A stretch of 64,000 bases of DNA from positions 61,601 through 125,600 of the forward strand of contig NZ_FPBH01000030.1 in NCBI RefSeq assembly GCF_900116445.1, in the 5' to 3' direction. This stretch comes from Paraburkholderia aspalathi (GTDB taxonomy: Bacteria > Pseudomonadota > Gammaproteobacteria > Burkholderiales > Burkholderiaceae). Under the pieces are notes generated by a model. The model saw nothing but the letters and a program-made list of their open reading frames with translations. It did no database searches and was not told where the DNA came from. Shown here piece by piece: positions 1 to 8,909 of this stretch (within the stretch, counting starts at the first letter, position 1; the number at the start of each line of letters is the position of its first letter). The position numbers and the translations under genes were made by a program.

Positions 1-740
1 GGAGTGCTCGGTTTAGCGATGGGAGCGAAGCCTTCCACACCGAGTTGACGCAGGTGCTCCCGTACCTCCACCAGATGGAGGAAACGCTCTTCCGAGAAAT
101 TGGTCTTCAGGTATACGATCTGATTGTTGTAGTACTCCGGTAGCCATTGACTGCGGTCCGGGTCGATCGCGCGCGCAAAGTTTTTATCCGCGTACGGCTC
201 GAGGAGGTCCGGCTGCCGCCCCTTTGCCCACGCCAACGCATTCCGAAGATCCTGTCCGGTCACCCGGTTATCGTTGAGTTCGAGTCGCAACGCCGTTCGA
301 ATGGTCAGCGGGTCGCCTTCGTCGACGAACTTCTTCAGGTTACTGGAGGGCCGATAGGCGGAAGGCGCGCCTTCGCGCTTGGCTTGAGAAACCTTATCCG
401 CACCGGCGCCCCCGTTGCTCACTGCCTGCGGGACGAACCCTTTGTAGCCTTCCTGCCGAAAATATTCGCGAACGGCAATCAAGTGTTCGAGACGCTCTTT
501 CGAGAAGTTGTATCCTGCACAACGCTTCTGCCGGCGGTAGTAATCGACATCCCAGTCGGACCGCGCCGCATCGATATCGGCGAGCATCTCGTCCGCAGCA
601 TACGAATCCAGCAGATCGGGCGTAGCGGTCTCCGCCTGAGCCAGAAACTGCCTCAAAAATTCACCCGTAACTTGCGTGTCGTCGAGCGCCAGCAGAAATT
701 CACGGCGTGCATTTGCGATCGTTGTGTCTGTTGTGTTCAT
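1..740 (-). CDS. Hypothetical protein with two tandem ~95-residue repeats (partial at 3' end)
   Basis: The frame starts at the ATG at 740, preceded by a GGGGA ribosome site, and stays open to the window edge, so the C-terminus is missing. The visible ~246 residues hold two similar units: residues ~14-105 and ~140-235 align through the pattern VTG-x2-LR, then QPDLL-x3-YA, then DW or QW-x4-YY, then NFS-x-ER-x2-HL-x2-VREH or VREY, and F-x-PQ or F-x-PI. Each unit is probably a small helical domain. It lies 13 bp downstream of the larger dynamin-like gene on the same strand, so it is probably its operon partner. I do not recognise the family and assign no function. Confidence 0.72.
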   Translation of the reverse strand, partial: MNTTDTTIANARREFLLALDDTQVTGEFLRQFLAQAETATPDLLDSYAADEMLADIDAARSDWDVDYYRRQKRCAGYNFSKERLEHLIAVREYFRQEGYKGFVPQAVSNGGAGADKVSQAKREGAPSAYRPSSNLKKFVDEGDPLTIRTALRLELNDNRVTGQDLRNALAWAKGRQPDLLEPYADKNFARAIDPDRSQWLPEYYNNQIVYLKTNFSEERFLHLVEVREHLRQLGVEGFAPIAKPST

Positions 741-753
741 GCGTCCCCCGAGC

Positions 754-3009
754 TCAAACGGCCAAAGTTTGATCAAGTTTGTGCTTGAAACCCCTGATCC
801 AATCGTGCAGGACCCTAGCCTCCTCGAGAGCAATCTCGCGCTCCTTGCGCTCAGCAATCTTTACTCTCAGCGAGTCCAACAGTTCGTTAAACTTTGGTTC
901 GAACTCATTGTTCATGTATTCGACGAAGCGGTCGGTCAGTTTGTTCTTTCCGTTCTCGATTTCATTGCGCGCATTCTGTATGAGCCGCGTGAAGGCCGTC
1001 TCAATCTGGGTCAAGCGCTCCTTCCAGAACTCACTGAGATCAACGTATTCCTCGTCACCGTACACGTTCACGGTCTTCTTTCTTGTCCAGGAAAACGGGT
1101 TGTACCAGCGACTATCGCTCTCTTCACGCTGGCCCACGACCACGTATCGTTTTTTGATATCGTCACGCTGTAGCGTGAGATTCAACGAGATCGCACCCAT
1201 TTTTCTCTTGATGCCTTCGAGAACCGGCAAATTCAAGTCCTGACTCCCCGCAAATAGTGCCTGGATGTATCGCTCGTAGTTCTTCTGAAGCTCTTCGCTA
1301 ATGAGATGCTGACTGGAAGCAAAGAGTGCCTCATAAGCGTTGATGATTTTCTTGTACTCGAATCTCAGCTTCTCTTCCGCTTGTTCGACCTTCGCTTCCG
1401 CTTTCGCTTTCGTGACCGTCCCTTGGAAATCCCGTTCCATCCCGCGGATCAGAGGGACAATCGAGGCTTCAAGTTCAATGAGGTTATCCTCCACAGCGCG
1501 AGGCAACGCCATGCCCTCCGCCTGAACCGTCTCTCGGAAGGCATCTGTTTCAAACCCCTTTTCCTGGCGCGCCTTCAACACGGCGATCTCCCCCTCAACC
1601 CTGCGAAGCGTCGCTTCATCCTGATCCAGTTGCTCGATCAACCCGGTTTCGTTAAGCCCAACTTCAATCGCTTTGGAGAGTGCATCGTAAGCACGCTTAA
1701 CACGATGCGGGAAGTTGTACTTGTCGATGTACTCATCGATCATCGCTTCCACAGCCGGCAAACCACTGCCCAGCAGGAGACTGGAGAGATTTTTCTCTTC
1801 CAGATTGCGTCTCACCCGCGACGTAATCGGCATGTACTGCAACATGTCCATGCGCGGCTCTTCGCTGAACAGATCCGCCATGCTCTTGTAGTCGTTACGT
1901 TCTTTACGCGTATGGCCATCGCTGGGCTTGCGAATCAGTCTCGCCAGGTTTGCCGAAATCGGGTAGATCGTCGGGTTCTGAATCCCGTTGCTACTGAGAT
2001 ACTGCCTGACACGCGTCAGGACCGATGCCGGGTCTTCACCGTTCTCAGGATCGAACACATCCATCTTGTTGATCACGAAGATAAAGCGATCCTTGCTCTG
2101 CTTGCCGCCTTTGCGCATCGTCTCAGCCACCAGACCGAGCAGATGCTTGTCGTCATTGGTGCCGAGCTGGCTGGCATTGAGCACGTACAGAATCAACGGA
2201 TTGCGCCGCGAATCCTGCACAAAGCCCATCGTGGTGCGTTGGTGTTCTTCGTCCTGGCTGTTGTTCGGACCGGGTGTATCGGTCAACACAAGCCGCACGT
2301 ATGTGCGCTCTTCGATGCCTTCGATATTGCCTTCAATATCGATGAGCTTGGTATCCGCGGAGGTATTCCAGTCTTTGATCGTTTCCGCCGTGACGTTCTC
2401 GGAGCTCGCCAGCACCTGCCCTTGTGCGCCCAGGCGTTGGGCCGTGAAGCGCTGCTTCATCGAATCGCTGTCGGTGATTCGTGCGATCGTCGCCGTGGTC
2501 GCCTCATTGGCAGCGGGGAGCAGATCGCGGCCGAGCATCGCGTTGATCAGCGTCGATTTCCCCGACGACATGGTGGCGACGACGTAGACGTCGAAATCCT
2601 TATTGAATGCTTCATCAAACGATCGCTTCGCCTCTTCGTTCTCGGAGATGAAAAGGTTGAACTCCGGGTGTTCGGTGGCTTCGTCCATCAGACGGCGGAT
2701 TCTTTCAAGACGAACCTCGCTGGAGTCGATTTCTTTCCAGCTCACAGTCACCTGCATGCCACCCGCATTGGCCACGTCAGCCGCTGCAACCACATCCAGA
2801 AAGTCCGATTCCACACCTGTGAAGGTGACGTCGAAATGCTTGTCGCCGTTGAACAGAACACTCAATTCGTCGAACAGTTTCTCTACCCACACCTGAAGAC
2901 GCAATTCCTTGTAGCTCGACAGCTTGCAACCTTCCGCAGGAGGTTGGCCATTGGCAAGAAACTGGGTATCGACGATGAACGGATTGTGGATGATTTCGAT
3001 CTTATTCAT
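754..3009 (-). CDS. Bacterial dynamin-like GTPase (large partner)
   Basis: This 751-residue protein has the dynamin-family GTPase signature: P-loop MSSGKST (about 147-153), switch region with ANEATTA, G3 motif DTPG (244-247) followed by PNNS, and G4 motif NKMD (314-317). An N-terminal extension of ~140 residues precedes the GTPase. About 300 residues follow it that are rich in charged helices, as expected of a stalk or assembly region. Bacterial dynamins bind and remodel membranes, and some act in phage tolerance. The start is 2 nt after the stop of the smaller dynamin-like gene and has no clear ribosome site, which suggests translational coupling and a two-component GTPase. The exact cellular role is inferred, not visible. 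Confidence 0.9.
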   Translation of the reverse strand: MNKIEIIHNPFIVDTQFLANGQPPAEGCKLSSYKELRLQVWVEKLFDELSVLFNGDKHFDVTFTGVESDFLDVVAAADVANAGGMQVTVSWKEIDSSEVRLERIRRLMDEATEHPEFNLFISENEEAKRSFDEAFNKDFDVYVVATMSSGKSTLINAMLGRDLLPAANEATTATIARITDSDSMKQRFTAQRLGAQGQVLASSENVTAETIKDWNTSADTKLIDIEGNIEGIEERTYVRLVLTDTPGPNNSQDEEHQRTTMGFVQDSRRNPLILYVLNASQLGTNDDKHLLGLVAETMRKGGKQSKDRFIFVINKMDVFDPENGEDPASVLTRVRQYLSSNGIQNPTIYPISANLARLIRKPSDGHTRKERNDYKSMADLFSEEPRMDMLQYMPITSRVRRNLEEKNLSSLLLGSGLPAVEAMIDEYIDKYNFPHRVKRAYDALSKAIEVGLNETGLIEQLDQDEATLRRVEGEIAVLKARQEKGFETDAFRETVQAEGMALPRAVEDNLIELEASIVPLIRGMERDFQGTVTKAKAEAKVEQAEEKLRFEYKKIINAYEALFASSQHLISEELQKNYERYIQALFAGSQDLNLPVLEGIKRKMGAISLNLTLQRDDIKKRYVVVGQREESDSRWYNPFSWTRKKTVNVYGDEEYVDLSEFWKERLTQIETAFTRLIQNARNEIENGKNKLTDRFVEYMNNEFEPKFNELLDSLRVKIAERKEREIALEEARVLHDWIRGFKHKLDQTLAV

Positions 3010-3011
3010 TT

Positions 3012-4016
3012 TTATTCGGCCAAACGGCGTTGAAGTTGAATGAGCAGCTCTACCGTCCTGAGCCCGCTGTAGGTGATCAGTTGCTTCAGTTCGTTCTCTT
3101 CTGCGAGTGCCTCGTTGGATGCAATCGCGTCACTGCGTTGCTCCAGTTCGTCCAGTTCTTTTAACAGCCGTTTTTTTACGGCAGCGGGCGCGGTCGTGAC
3201 ATGGATCAGCGCGCGCTTCCGGTCGCTGAATTCATCCAGTGTTTGGTGCAGCTTCGAGCGCTGAGGACGCGTCATGCTCAATCGATTCAACGCTTTCCTC
3301 GCGTAGAGTGCCGCGTCGGCGATAGTGGGAATGACAATGGGATCGTGGAAACCGGCGTCGCTCAGATACTGGTGGACGCGCTCGACGTGTTCGCCGATAT
3401 CTTCGCCCTTCTCCGGATCGAGCAAATCGATCTTATTCAAAACGAAGTAGATCTCGTGCGCGGGATCGTCTGCCAATCCGTTACGCAACATCTCGAGGCA
3501 CGCGCGATCATCGACGGTGCCCAATTGACCGGCGTTCAGCACATAACACAGCGCCTTGAACGGGATGTTCTGCACGGCCTCCCGCATCAATTGGCCATGC
3601 CGTTCGTTCTGACTGTTATTCGGTCCCGGCGTGTCATAAACGACGAGCCCGGAAGCCGGACGCGGCGCAACATTAAAGCTGCCCTTGAGCTCGATACGCT
3701 TGACACGGCCATCCGAATTCCAGTCGCGAAGCAGTTCGGCGGAAGCATCGCGTTGCGTGGCCAATACGGCACCCGAGTCGAGATAGCAGGCCCCTCTGAA
3801 AGACTTGACCCCTTTCCTGTGCTCAACCCGCGTCAGACACGCGGTCGTAGCTTCATTGGCGACGTGCAATAGCTCATCGCCAATCAAAGCGTTGATGAAC
3901 GAGGACTTGCCAGCACTCATTGGCGCCGCGACTAACACCTCGAACAGATCCTTCGTAGAGGACGTGGTCTTTCTTTTCCCTGGCGTACGCGCTCTCTCCT
4001 GCGCGGATCTTTTCAT
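3012..4016 (-). CDS. Bacterial dynamin-like GTPase (small partner)
   Basis: This 334-residue GTPase is clearly related to its neighbour: P-loop MSAGKSS (33-39), ANEATTA switch region, DTPGPNNSQ (from 128), NKID (194-197) and the shared LLDPEKGED stretch. It lacks the N-terminal extension and most of the C-terminal helical region of the larger protein, leaving about 110 residues after the G domain. The two genes look like an unequal, co-translated dynamin pair, which usually form a hetero-oligomer (known for other bacterial dynamin pairs; inferred here). The ATG at 4016 has a GGTGAG-like ribosome site just upstream. Confidence 0.88.
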   Translation of the reverse strand: MKRSAQERARTPGKRKTTSSTKDLFEVLVAAPMSAGKSSFINALIGDELLHVANEATTACLTRVEHRKGVKSFRGACYLDSGAVLATQRDASAELLRDWNSDGRVKRIELKGSFNVAPRPASGLVVYDTPGPNNSQNERHGQLMREAVQNIPFKALCYVLNAGQLGTVDDRACLEMLRNGLADDPAHEIYFVLNKIDLLDPEKGEDIGEHVERVHQYLSDAGFHDPIVIPTIADAALYARKALNRLSMTRPQRSKLHQTLDEFSDRKRALIHVTTAPAAVKKRLLKELDELEQRSDAIASNEALAEENELKQLITYSGLRTVELLIQLQRRLAE

Positions 4017-4077
4017 ATTCTCACCATCAACATCACTAGCACCAGCCCGGCAATGCGCTAAAGCACAGTCGGCTGGA

Positions 4078-4353
4078 CTAGGGACGGCTCCCAGTCGGAA
4101 AGGGCCATGCTGATGAGGGTTTCAGCGCTGTCTTAATCGTCACTGGATTTTGCGCGCTTTCTTGCGAGACCGCAGCCTCTTCCTCCACGTCGGAAGAGGC
4201 CTCTTCGCCAAACACCTGCTCAACGGTAAGCCCATATTCAATCACGCGCGCACGGACCTCATCGAGCACAGCCTGCAATTCCGCGAGTCGCGCTTCTTCA
4301 GCTTGCGCAGCGAGAGCTTCGGCTTGCGCTTTGAGTTCAAGGTAGTTTGCCAT
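4078..4353 (-). CDS. H-NS-family protein lacking the DNA-binding domain (H-NST-like)
   Basis: The 91-residue product begins MANYLELKAQAEALAAQAEE, the oligomerisation helix typical of Burkholderia H-NS proteins, and continues to EYGLTVEQVFGEE. The usual C-terminal DNA-binding segment (the YRDP...TWSGRGR.P.W pattern) is absent: the protein ends in an unrelated tail KTALKPSSAWPFPTGSRP. I checked the following 60 nt in the other frames and saw no displaced remnant of that motif. Truncated H-NS proteins of this design (H-NST of enteric islands) bind host H-NS and relieve silencing; the same role is inferred here. It has a good ribosome site (AAGGCGG) and sits between the WYL regulator and the dynamin pair. 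Confidence 0.7.
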   Translation of the reverse strand: MANYLELKAQAEALAAQAEEARLAELQAVLDEVRARVIEYGLTVEQVFGEEASSDVEEEAAVSQESAQNPVTIKTALKPSSAWPFPTGSRP

Positions 4354-4510
4354 TTTGTGCCGCCTTTATAGGAGATTAAAAATGCCACTCACGCCGCAAT
4401 ATCGACTGCTTTTGAAAATTCTTTAATCTGTCGCGGAGAATAACGGCGGGACGGGACATTTCGAGTCCCACTCGAATTTAAATCGGATCGGCCGACGCGT
4501 CGGGATCGAC

Positions 4511-5563
4511 TTACTGCGGGTAGAGCTCCGCCAGCGCGCGCGCTTCCTGCGCAAACTCCGCGCGCAGGTTCTGCGGCCCGATCACTTCGACGTACGGCCC
4601 AAACGAACGCAACCACCAGCGCAGGCGCTGGCTCAGCACTGCGGTGCCTTGCACTTCGAGTCCATCGCCGGTCTGCCGGGCCTCCTGATCCGCAGCGAAA
4701 GGCGTCTCCAGAAGGTGATTGCCGGCGCCATTCAGGAACAGCAACGTGAGCGTGACTTCGCCTTCGACCATGAAGTCGAACTGCCGCTGCTGCTTCACAT
4801 AGTCGTCCAGCCTAAAGGCGCGGGGGTACGAAAATGACTCCAGCATCATCTTCGCGCTGCCCAGACGGTCCAGCCGGTACATCGTTGGATTCGGACGGCC
4901 TTCAGTGCCGCCGATCAGGTAGACAAGTCCGCCTACCTCGACAAGGCCGAGCGGCAAGATGACCTTGCCCTTGTCATTCGTCACATTGGAGCGCGGGCGG
5001 TAGACGATTTCCAGCTTGCGTTCGTGAAAGAGTGCCTGGGAAACGATGGCGAAGATCTCGGCATCGATCTGCGGGTAGCGTAGCGCGAACCCGCTGTTCT
5101 CCACCGCGACTTTGTCCGCCCATCGTCTGTAACGGCGCTCGTCCTCCGTCACCGCCGCTTCGAGACGCTTGTCCGCGACCTCGAACAGGTCGGCCAGCGC
5201 TTCGGCGACGAGGGTCGGGATCTGCCGCGACGTGAAGCTACGCAGCATATGCAGGGCCAGCGCCTCCTCTCGCGTCATGATCGCGCCGGATTTTCCCGCC
5301 ATGCCGCCCGCGCCGGCGCCTTTGCGCCAGTACCAGGCCGCGCCGCGTTTCTCCATGTCGACGATGCCCTCGAACTGCAGCCTCTCCAGACGCCGTTGCA
5401 CCGTTTTGATAACGGGCGCGTCAGACTCGATGATCTCCAGCCTTTTGTGGACCGCCGGCGTGCTGAGATACTGATTGCTCGACCCGGCATTGGGCAATAC
5501 GCTAATGATCTTGCTATCAAGAATATCCATGCGGGAGAACGTTCGATGAGTTGTAGGCTGCAT
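4511..5563 (-). CDS. WYL-domain transcriptional regulator
   Basis: This 350-residue protein has an N-terminal winged helix (roughly 15-85, with YLSTPAVHKRLEI and IKTVQRRLERLQ) and a WYL domain (about 165-235, around ERKLEIVYRPRS and PLGLVEVGGLVYLIGG), then a C-terminal WCX-type segment. WYL regulators sense nucleotide-like ligands and often repress phage-defence operons; that link is family knowledge. It is 62 bp downstream of the OGG-like gene and 157 bp upstream of the H-NS-like gene, all on the same strand, so it is the likely controller of this block. A second in-frame ATG at 5530 could be the true start. Confidence 0.85.
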   Translation of the reverse strand: MQPTTHRTFSRMDILDSKIISVLPNAGSSNQYLSTPAVHKRLEIIESDAPVIKTVQRRLERLQFEGIVDMEKRGAAWYWRKGAGAGGMAGKSGAIMTREEALALHMLRSFTSRQIPTLVAEALADLFEVADKRLEAAVTEDERRYRRWADKVAVENSGFALRYPQIDAEIFAIVSQALFHERKLEIVYRPRSNVTNDKGKVILPLGLVEVGGLVYLIGGTEGRPNPTMYRLDRLGSAKMMLESFSYPRAFRLDDYVKQQRQFDFMVEGEVTLTLLFLNGAGNHLLETPFAADQEARQTGDGLEVQGTAVLSQRLRWWLRSFGPYVEVIGPQNLRAEFAQEARALAELYPQ

Positions 5564-5625
5564 GACATCCTAGTTAACGGCGAAGCGCGGCGAATCTTAA
5601 GCGAATGCACCAAAGATTGGATTTC

Positions 5626-6555
5626 TTATTTGGTGTCAATGGTTTGCGTGCCGTTCAGATTGCCGGCGAGGCATCGCACGTCATAGCCGATCATGAATAG
5701 CGACGCTTCAAATGCATGGAGGCGCGAGTGTGGTTGTGCGCTCAACAATTGCGGAGCCTGTCTGAGCAGGTCTTCCGCGATCCAGCCAAGCCGTAGCTTG
5801 GCCGATGCCCAACGGGCGGGCATGTCGGGCTGGGTGTAGTGCATCAAGGCGCCTTTGGAAATCAGCGCCCCGGTATGCAGGCCGATCAATTTACGGCGCG
5901 CGGAGGCGTCCATGGTCGGGAACAGAAGCCGAGCCGGAACCTGCCGCCATGCACGCCGAGTTTTGATGCGGAATAGTTCGACGAGAGAGGCCATTGCGGC
6001 CGCCACGCGCGAGTCGTAAATCGGCAGCCCATCATCCGATGCCAATGCATACACCTTGGTCAGCATCGAGTTGACGTCTTCGATCGCGCCAAGTTGGTCG
6101 AGACGCCCGCTGCTCAGGCGAAACGCCTCACGCGCTGCCTTGAGATAGGTGACGAGTTGTCCGCTCGCGCGTTTTGCCTCAAGGAATGGCCGCGCACCGA
6201 CGCTGATATTCCGCTCGCCGCCCCACTCAAAGATCGCGTGGCACGCTCGCATCGCGGCCTCGTCCGACTCGCTTGCCAGCGCCGCCCTCAATGTCTCTGC
6301 GAGACGCTTGAGGCTGCGCGCCGTGCTATCCCAGCACAGCGATTTCACTGACGATCCCCTATCATCGGTCCAGTCAGCGCGCCAGACATAGGTGTCGATG
6401 ACGCCGTCAAAGCCGTGCACGGTCTTGACAACGCCCTGGGGCACGCGCGCCGAACTGCCGATGTCCAACTCGATCGGCACGCGGCCTGCAAAGCCGGCGA
6501 GCCACGTGACGAATTCAGCGACCTCGGGGTCGTCTAGAAATTGTTTCTGGTTCAT
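5626..6555 (-). CDS. Hypothetical protein, possible OGG-like (8-oxoguanine glycosylase-fold) family
   Basis: This 309-residue protein starts at the ATG at 6555. The only suggestive stretch is LTKVYALASDDGLPIYDSRVAAAM (split here: LTKVYALASDD then GLPIYDSRVAAAM) around residues 165-190. It resembles the helix and aspartate segment of uncharacterised OGG-like proteins often found in defence islands. The match is from memory and tentative. No signal peptide or membrane segment is visible. It is the first gene of the minus-strand block that continues through the WYL regulator to the dynamin pair. Confidence 0.55.
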   Translation of the reverse strand: MNQKQFLDDPEVAEFVTWLAGFAGRVPIELDIGSSARVPQGVVKTVHGFDGVIDTYVWRADWTDDRGSSVKSLCWDSTARSLKRLAETLRAALASESDEAAMRACHAIFEWGGERNISVGARPFLEAKRASGQLVTYLKAAREAFRLSSGRLDQLGAIEDVNSMLTKVYALASDDGLPIYDSRVAAAMASLVELFRIKTRRAWRQVPARLLFPTMDASARRKLIGLHTGALISKGALMHYTQPDMPARWASAKLRLGWIAEDLLRQAPQLLSAQPHSRLHAFEASLFMIGYDVRCLAGNLNGTQTIDTK

Positions 6556-6726
6556 CTGGTTGGCGCCTCTCTGATCAAATACGTCGCATGGCGAGCGGAT
6601 CTTGCGGTCCTTACATTGCGCCGCGACAGCCTTATATCGGCGTCAGAGGTGACTTCTTTAGGCAGAGCCTCGAAACACAGCATGTCCCGATGCGTTGTGC
6701 GATCGGCTAGCGGCTGATCCTTATCG

Positions 6727-7545
6727 CTATGCGCCTAGTGCCGCGTCTATCAGCGTCAATACGTCTAGCGCGCGCCCTTCCAAACCGATCCCGATTGCAG
6801 GATCGATCAGCGGCTCGCGGGCATTGATGCGAATGACGCGAGGGCCGTGCCGCTCGCTGAAGCGCCGAACCGTAGGCAGTGCCGTGCCCGCGCCCACCTC
6901 CAGAACAACGAGGCGCTTGACCGACGCAAGCCACTGGGCACGGCGCGCCGCCTGCGCGTCAGCACGGGACGACAGCCACGCCGAGTCCCAAAACATCAGG
7001 ATATTCGGCCTCGACACCGCGCCGCAGTGTTTGCACCGCGGCAACGGACCGGTGTGGCGGCATGCGCGCTCGTCTACCTGCGGCACGAAGTCCGCCGCCG
7101 AATCAATACGCGACGAACAAGGTTCGGTGCACTGCAAGTAATGAATCGAGCCGTGATGCTCCTCGGTCCGGTCCTCTGCGAAACCCGCCCGTTGGAAGTG
7201 TCCGTCCACGTTGCTCGTGAAGACAAACGCACCGCGCTCCGCGCGCTCGCCCCAACGTTTAAGAATCGCAAAGCCTGGATGCGGTTCGGTCCCGCGATAA
7301 AGTTGCAGGCGGTGTCCGTAGAAGCCCCACGCGAGCTCCGGCTCGTCTTCGAAGGCGCGTGGGTTCGCAATGGACTGAAAATCCCGCTTTGCCTCGGCAA
7401 GCGCCGGGTAAGCACGCCACAATCCCGCATTGCCGCGAAAATCCGGCAAGCCCGAGTCGACGCCCATCCCCGCACCCGCCGTGACGAGCAGACCATCTGC
7501 GTCGCGTAGCCACGCGACGGCTTGCTGCACGCGCACGTCCTGCAT
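6727..7545 (-). CDS. Sir2-family NAD-dependent protein deacylase
   Basis: The product (272 residues from the chosen start) carries the sirtuin motifs GAGMGVDSGLPDFRG (24-38), TSNVDGHF (110-117), the catalytic His-Gly (131-132) and a four-cysteine zinc site (C139, C143, C171, C174). It then has the NAD-binding end EVGAGTALPT. It should remove acyl groups from lysines using NAD. I chose the ATG at 7545 because a GGAGGG ribosome site lies 7 nt upstream; a longer frame from 7587 lacks one. Sirtuin domains also occur in NAD-depleting phage defence proteins, but this one has no fused partner and looks like a stand-alone deacylase. Confidence 0.88.
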   Translation of the reverse strand: MQDVRVQQAVAWLRDADGLLVTAGAGMGVDSGLPDFRGNAGLWRAYPALAEAKRDFQSIANPRAFEDEPELAWGFYGHRLQLYRGTEPHPGFAILKRWGERAERGAFVFTSNVDGHFQRAGFAEDRTEEHHGSIHYLQCTEPCSSRIDSAADFVPQVDERACRHTGPLPRCKHCGAVSRPNILMFWDSAWLSSRADAQAARRAQWLASVKRLVVLEVGAGTALPTVRRFSERHGPRVIRINAREPLIDPAIGIGLEGRALDVLTLIDAALGA

Positions 7546-7818
7546 TGAGGTTCCCTCCAAGTCTTTGAATGACGAATACCGTCCCATCCGGTATTCGCGC
7601 CCAGGTTCCGCTCAACGCGACACCAGTGCCATTGGCCGTCATGCTAGCGCGCCATTGGGACAATCAATGTCTCGATACGACGGCGTGCCGCCAAAAAATG
7701 CATGGGACAGCCGTTGTCCGAAAGCGCCGCTATCTTCTCGCCGTGCCGACGTCGAACCACGCCGGTGTTCAAGATAACTCCGCTTTGAAAGGACACGAAA
7801 CTGCTCGATTCAAACACA

Positions 7819-8754
7819 GTGAAGCACATTGGCATTGCCTTGTTCAACGGCTTTGCGCTCCCCGAGGCGGCGTCTATCGTCGAAGCATTTCATTCGGCGA
7901 ATACCCTTGCTGACAGCGCGCCACACAGTGTCACACGCTATGACGTACGGCTGTTATCAACGACCGGCGGCCGCATCGCCAGTTCGTCGCTCGTGTTTGT
8001 CTGGACTGACAGTGTGGAGGCGCTCCGCCATGCAGACAACTTCGATGCGCTGTTCATTGCAGGCGGCGAAGGAGTACATAACGCGACTGGCGATGAGCGG
8101 TTGCTGACGTGGCTGCGCCGCGCGTATTGCCGCAGCGAATTGGTGCTCCCTATCGCGGAGGGGCGGTTCCTGCTCGAAGCAGCCGGGTTTGCCCATCCAT
8201 CCAATAGCGGACGCGACGACGGGTCCATGCCATACGGCAGCCGTCGCCCAGGCCTCGAGCCGAAAGCGTCACTTGACGTATCGAACCCACTGCAGACCGC
8301 GTTGAGTGTCATCCAGGATGATCTCGGCGCGGAGATCGCGCGTAAAACCGCCGAGTGCGTCGCGCCGCCCGCAACGACGCACTTCACATCGACCCTGCGT
8401 AGAACGGCCTCGCCATCCGTCAGCGAACGACTCCGGGACTCCGCGCACTGGCTCGAGGCAAACAGCGGCCGGGCGGTTGCCATTGACGAAGCAGCGCAAC
8501 TCGCGGCCATGAGCGAGCGTAATTTCCTGCGACGCTTCAAGGCGGAAATGGGCGTGACGCCGTCGGATTATCTGGCGTATGTCCGGCTTGATAGGAGTTG
8601 CCGACTCCTTGTCGAGACGACGCTTCCGGTCGACAAGATTGCCCGTCGTTGCGGCGTAGGCAGCGGTGGGCAACTAGCGAAGCTTTTTCGCAAGCACCTG
8701 GCGGTAACCCCCACCGAATACCGTGCGAGCAAACGTCCATCAGGCGCTTGGTGA
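7819..8754 (+). CDS. GlxA-type AraC-family transcriptional regulator
   Basis: This 311-residue protein has an N-terminal DJ-1/PfpI-like domain (about 1-175, starting KHIGIALFNGFALPEA and with FIAGGEGV) and a C-terminal AraC-type double helix-turn-helix (about 205-305). The second helix-turn-helix includes LPVDKIARRCGVGSGGQLAKLFRKHLAVTPTEYR read in parts. The nucleophile cysteine of true DJ-1 enzymes is not evident (the elbow reads PIAEG), so a sensory role is likely. It starts with GTG. A small hypothetical gene follows 155 bp downstream on the same strand. Confidence 0.85.
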   Translation: MKHIGIALFNGFALPEAASIVEAFHSANTLADSAPHSVTRYDVRLLSTTGGRIASSSLVFVWTDSVEALRHADNFDALFIAGGEGVHNATGDERLLTWLRRAYCRSELVLPIAEGRFLLEAAGFAHPSNSGRDDGSMPYGSRRPGLEPKASLDVSNPLQTALSVIQDDLGAEIARKTAECVAPPATTHFTSTLRRTASPSVSERLRDSAHWLEANSGRAVAIDEAAQLAAMSERNFLRRFKAEMGVTPSDYLAYVRLDRSCRLLVETTLPVDKIARRCGVGSGGQLAKLFRKHLAVTPTEYRASKRPSGAW

Positions 8755-8909
8755 CAGCGCGTCCCTCAGAAGCGATCGATCAGGTTCAAAACACGACGGC
8801 GATCGACCGCTTTTTGCAGGCATGCAAGACATTGCGGATCTATCGGACACGATTTGACTCCATGGGCCGCCACACTATCAATCTACTGAACAGCAAGGAG
8901 AGCGACAGT

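Noticed and set aside
1306..3033. Long plus-strand frame (575 codons) opposite the large dynamin gene
   Set aside because: Antisense shadow of a gene with clear GTPase motifs; the translation is Arg/His-rich and motif-free.
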